A stretch of 64,000 nucleotides of DNA from Termitidicoccus mucosus. GTDB lineage: Bacteria; Verrucomicrobiota; Verrucomicrobiia; Opitutales; Opitutaceae. Of the stretch, positions 61,755-64,000 are shown piece by piece. The stretch spans positions 1,488,001 through 1,552,000 of the forward strand of contig NZ_CP109796.1 in NCBI RefSeq assembly GCF_038725785.1, given 5' to 3'. How positions within the stretch are numbered: the stretch's first letter is position 1; the number at the start of each line of letters is the position of its first letter. Made by a program: the position numbers and the translations under genes. The notes beneath the pieces were generated by a model, which was not told the DNA's origin, searched no databases, and saw nothing but the letters and a program-made list of their open reading frames with translations.

Positions 61755-64000
61755 ATGAACACGCACACCGGTCGCGCCCTCCCATCGCGCATTCCCCTTC
61801 TTTTCCGGAGGCTGTTTTATATAACATGCTTCCTGCTTATAAATATACTGTTAAACGGCCAGCAAGTCCCGGCGTCCGCCCCCGAAACCGAGGAGGAGAC
61901 GGTTTATCTCTCCCGCTTTACCGTGACCGTGGACAAGGAATCCGACGGCTATCTGGCCAAGGACACGCTCGCCGGCACCCGCATCCGCACCGAACTCAAG
62001 GACGTGGGCTCCGCGGTCTCGGTCGTCACGGCCAAGTTTCTCCAAGACACCGGCTCCAATAAATCCGAGGACCTGCTTGTATATACAACCAACACCGAGG
62101 TCGGCGGACTCGGCGGCAACTACGCCGGCGCGGGCAACGGCCCCTACCTCGACACCGCCAACGCGCGCCTCGCCCCGCAAACCAACACCCGCGTGCGCGG
62201 ACTCGCCGCCGCCGACAACACCCGCGATTTCTTCATCACCGACATCCCGTGGGATTCCTACAACGTCGGCCGCATCGATCTCCAGCGCGGGCCCAACTCG
62301 ATCCTCTTCGGCCTCGGCAGCCCCGCCGGCATCATCAACGCCAGCGTCAACGCCGCCTCGTTCACCGACTCCGCCGTGGTCGAGGGCCGCTTCGGCAGTT
62401 ACGGCAGCCTGCGCGCCTCGGCCGACATCAACAAGCTCCTCCTCAAGGACGAACTCTCCGTGCGCGCCTCGGTCCTCTACGACGACACGAAATACCGGCA
62501 GGATCCCGCCTTCAATCGCGACGAGCGCTACTACATCGCCGGCCGCTTCGACCCGAAATTCCTCCGCTTCGGCTCCGCCCGCACCTCGCTGCGCGTGGGC
62601 TATGAGCACGGCGACGTGAAAGCCAACCGCCCGCGCACCACGCCGCCCATCGACGCGATCACGCCATGGTTCAACGCCATGAACAAACAAACCTACGATC
62701 CGCGCACCGTCGGCCTGTCGGACGCGACCCTGATCGCCCAGGCCATCGCCAACGGCGACCTCGGCGCCGGCGCCGCGCAGCCCAACATCGACGGCAATCC
62801 CAACCCCAATTACCAGCCTTGGCTTGGCCCCGCCGGCGCGATCTACGAGAATCTCGCCACGGTCTTTCCCGATCCCCGCTCGGGCGCATGGACGGCCATC
62901 ATTCCCGGCCTCGCGCTCGAAACCGGCGGCCTGGCCCCCGATGGCTCCGTTGACGGCGAGATCGAGGGCATGCCGTGGACGGTCTGGCGCGGCATCCGCA
63001 ACTTCAACGACTACGCCGGCTTCGTCGGGCTGCCCAACAACAACCTCGGCGTATATAAAGCCGTCACGCTCTCCGACGACTCCATTTTCGATTTCTATGA
63101 CAAGCTTCTCGAAGGCCCCAACAAGCGCGAGTGGCAGAAATTCGACTCGGTCAACGTCGCCCTCGCCCAGACCTTCTTCAACGAGAAACTCGGCATCGAG
63201 GCCGTCTATGATTATCAGAAATACGAAGAGGGCATGGCCAATCTCCTTTCCACCTGGTCGCAGGCCCTCACCATCGATGTCAACAGCCGCCTCCCCGACG
63301 GCACGCCGAATCCGAACGTCGGCCGCCCCATGGTCGTCGGCTCCAACAACAGCAATTTTTCCCGCGAGACCGAGCGCGAGTCCTGGCGCTTCACCGCCTA
63401 CGGCGAACTCGATTTCAAAGACTTCATGGACCCGTCGTCGTGGCTGACGCGCCTCCTCGGCCGCCACGTCTTCACCGGGCTCTATAGCACGCACAAATAC
63501 GACCTCTCCACGCGCAACTGGGCCAGCCACGCCACCGACGACGCCTATGGCGAATTGATCCGGGTGACGGGCATCAACACCAACCAGCGCCAGCTCGCCA
63601 CCATCAACTACCTCGGCCCCTCCCTGCTCGACGCGTCCTCCGCCTCCGGCGCCCGCATCGGCCGGCTCGGCGCGGTGCAAAGGCCCTCCTCCGGCCGGGC
63701 GGCCATCTACGACTCGACCTGGACCGCGACCGGCGTGAGCCCCGGCGACCCGTGGACCACGCCCACCGGCGACACGTCCACCCAGTCCGAGAATCCCGCC
63801 AACTACGCCGGGTGGCGCACGATCGATGTCGGTATTTGGAACGCGGATACAGGCGACATCGACAGCCTCTACCTCAACGGCAGCATGTCGCGCGACAAAA
63901 TCGAATCCACCGCCCTGGTCTGGCAGGGATTCCTCCTCGACGGCATCCTCGTGCCCACCATCGGCTGGCGCAAGGACACCCTCAAAAGCTACAAGATCGA
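61755..64000 (+). CDS. TonB-dependent outer-membrane receptor (truncated by window end)
   Basis: The ATG at 61755 opens a frame that runs past the window end (at least 748 codons). A signal peptide (RLFYITCFLLINILLNGQ) precedes a plug domain with FTVTVDKESDGYLAKDTLAGTRI, KDVGSAVSVVTAKFLQD and NKSEDLLVYTTNTEVGG, then RGLAAADNTRDFF, IDLQRGPNSILFGLGSPAGIINASV, typical of Opitutaceae receptors. The barrel begins GRFGSYGSLRASADINK. It would import an oligosaccharide or siderophore across the outer membrane. Its position after the glycosidase genes favours a carbohydrate role. Whether it is co-regulated is uncertain because of the terminator. Confidence 0.85.
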   Translation, partial: MNTHTGRALPSRIPLLFRRLFYITCFLLINILLNGQQVPASAPETEEETVYLSRFTVTVDKESDGYLAKDTLAGTRIRTELKDVGSAVSVVTAKFLQDTGSNKSEDLLVYTTNTEVGGLGGNYAGAGNGPYLDTANARLAPQTNTRVRGLAAADNTRDFFITDIPWDSYNVGRIDLQRGPNSILFGLGSPAGIINASVNAASFTDSAVVEGRFGSYGSLRASADINKLLLKDELSVRASVLYDDTKYRQDPAFNRDERYYIAGRFDPKFLRFGSARTSLRVGYEHGDVKANRPRTTPPIDAITPWFNAMNKQTYDPRTVGLSDATLIAQAIANGDLGAGAAQPNIDGNPNPNYQPWLGPAGAIYENLATVFPDPRSGAWTAIIPGLALETGGLAPDGSVDGEIEGMPWTVWRGIRNFNDYAGFVGLPNNNLGVYKAVTLSDDSIFDFYDKLLEGPNKREWQKFDSVNVALAQTFFNEKLGIEAVYDYQKYEEGMANLLSTWSQALTIDVNSRLPDGTPNPNVGRPMVVGSNNSNFSRETERESWRFTAYGELDFKDFMDPSSWLTRLLGRHVFTGLYSTHKYDLSTRNWASHATDDAYGELIRVTGINTNQRQLATINYLGPSLLDASSASGARIGRLGAVQRPSSGRAAIYDSTWTATGVSPGDPWTTPTGDTSTQSENPANYAGWRTIDVGIWNADTGDIDSLYLNGSMSRDKIESTALVWQGFLLDGILVPTIGWRKDTLKSYKI

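Noticed and set aside
61851-63680. A 609-codon minus-strand frame
   Set aside because: It is antisense to the TonB-dependent receptor, whose plug-domain motifs are clear.

Overview
The window is GC-rich and reads like a chromosome segment of a Verrucomicrobiota bacterium, most likely Opitutales/Opitutaceae. That assignment is an inference. It rests on the tig-clpP-clpX order, the OleA/OleB pair beside fatty-acid genes, the XylR-type LacI/AraC hybrid regulator, DUF1080 and sialate-esterase proteins, and a TonB-dependent receptor of the style seen in that group. Both complete strands are used and most genes are packed tightly.

Layout. 1-9 kb: end of ribF, a VOC protein, then a minus-strand block holding a CBS protein, a FabZ-like dehydratase, FabI, OleA and OleB (head-to-head hydrocarbon enzymes), and the protein-quality genes clpX, clpP and tig. 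9-29 kb: housekeeping and metabolic genes (tRNA-Arg CCU, two glycosyltransferases, GNAT, DUF1080, sialate esterase, two pseudouridine synthases, hpf, tRNA-Arg ACG, tRNA-Glu CUC, accA, RidA, trpD, MFS, a long U32-type protein, asd, an L,D-transpeptidase). 29.5-53.6 kb: an accessory region. It is a decayed integrative/mobilisable element with a DNA methylase-like gene, small accessory genes, a MobF (TrwC-type) relaxase-helicase, a broken coupling-protein gene, an excisionase-like protein and a tyrosine integrase. It is interrupted by a more AT-rich island (37.4-51.3 kb). The island carries two paralogous lipoproteins, a large exported hydrolase, a 1695-residue secreted YD-repeat protein with a cysteine-peptidase-like tip, a candidate exported immunity protein, an O-antigen-ligase-like membrane protein and a second, shorter YD-like protein. 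53.7-64 kb: a carbohydrate-use locus (GPH symporter, XylR-like regulator, GH130, a GH5-like enzyme, GH1 and a TonB-dependent receptor cut by the window end), probably for beta-mannan or related beta-linked oligosaccharides.

The most unusual thing here is a set of long, near-perfect palindromes spread through the window. Several have arms made of degenerate 6-7 bp units. In at least two genes (the U32 protein and OleB) such repeats are translated in frame as extra peptide segments, much as Rickettsia palindromic elements are. Members of one hairpin family share a pyrimidine/purine core but have perfectly paired outer arms that differ from locus to locus. Other candidates for a second look are a leader of about 200 nt that occurs upstream of two small mobile-element genes, and the exported YD-repeat toxin/immunity pair. 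Several small tandem duplications and frameshifts (hpf, the RluE-like gene, the coupling protein, the amidase, one glycosyltransferase) may be biological decay or sequencing/assembly error; raw reads would tell.
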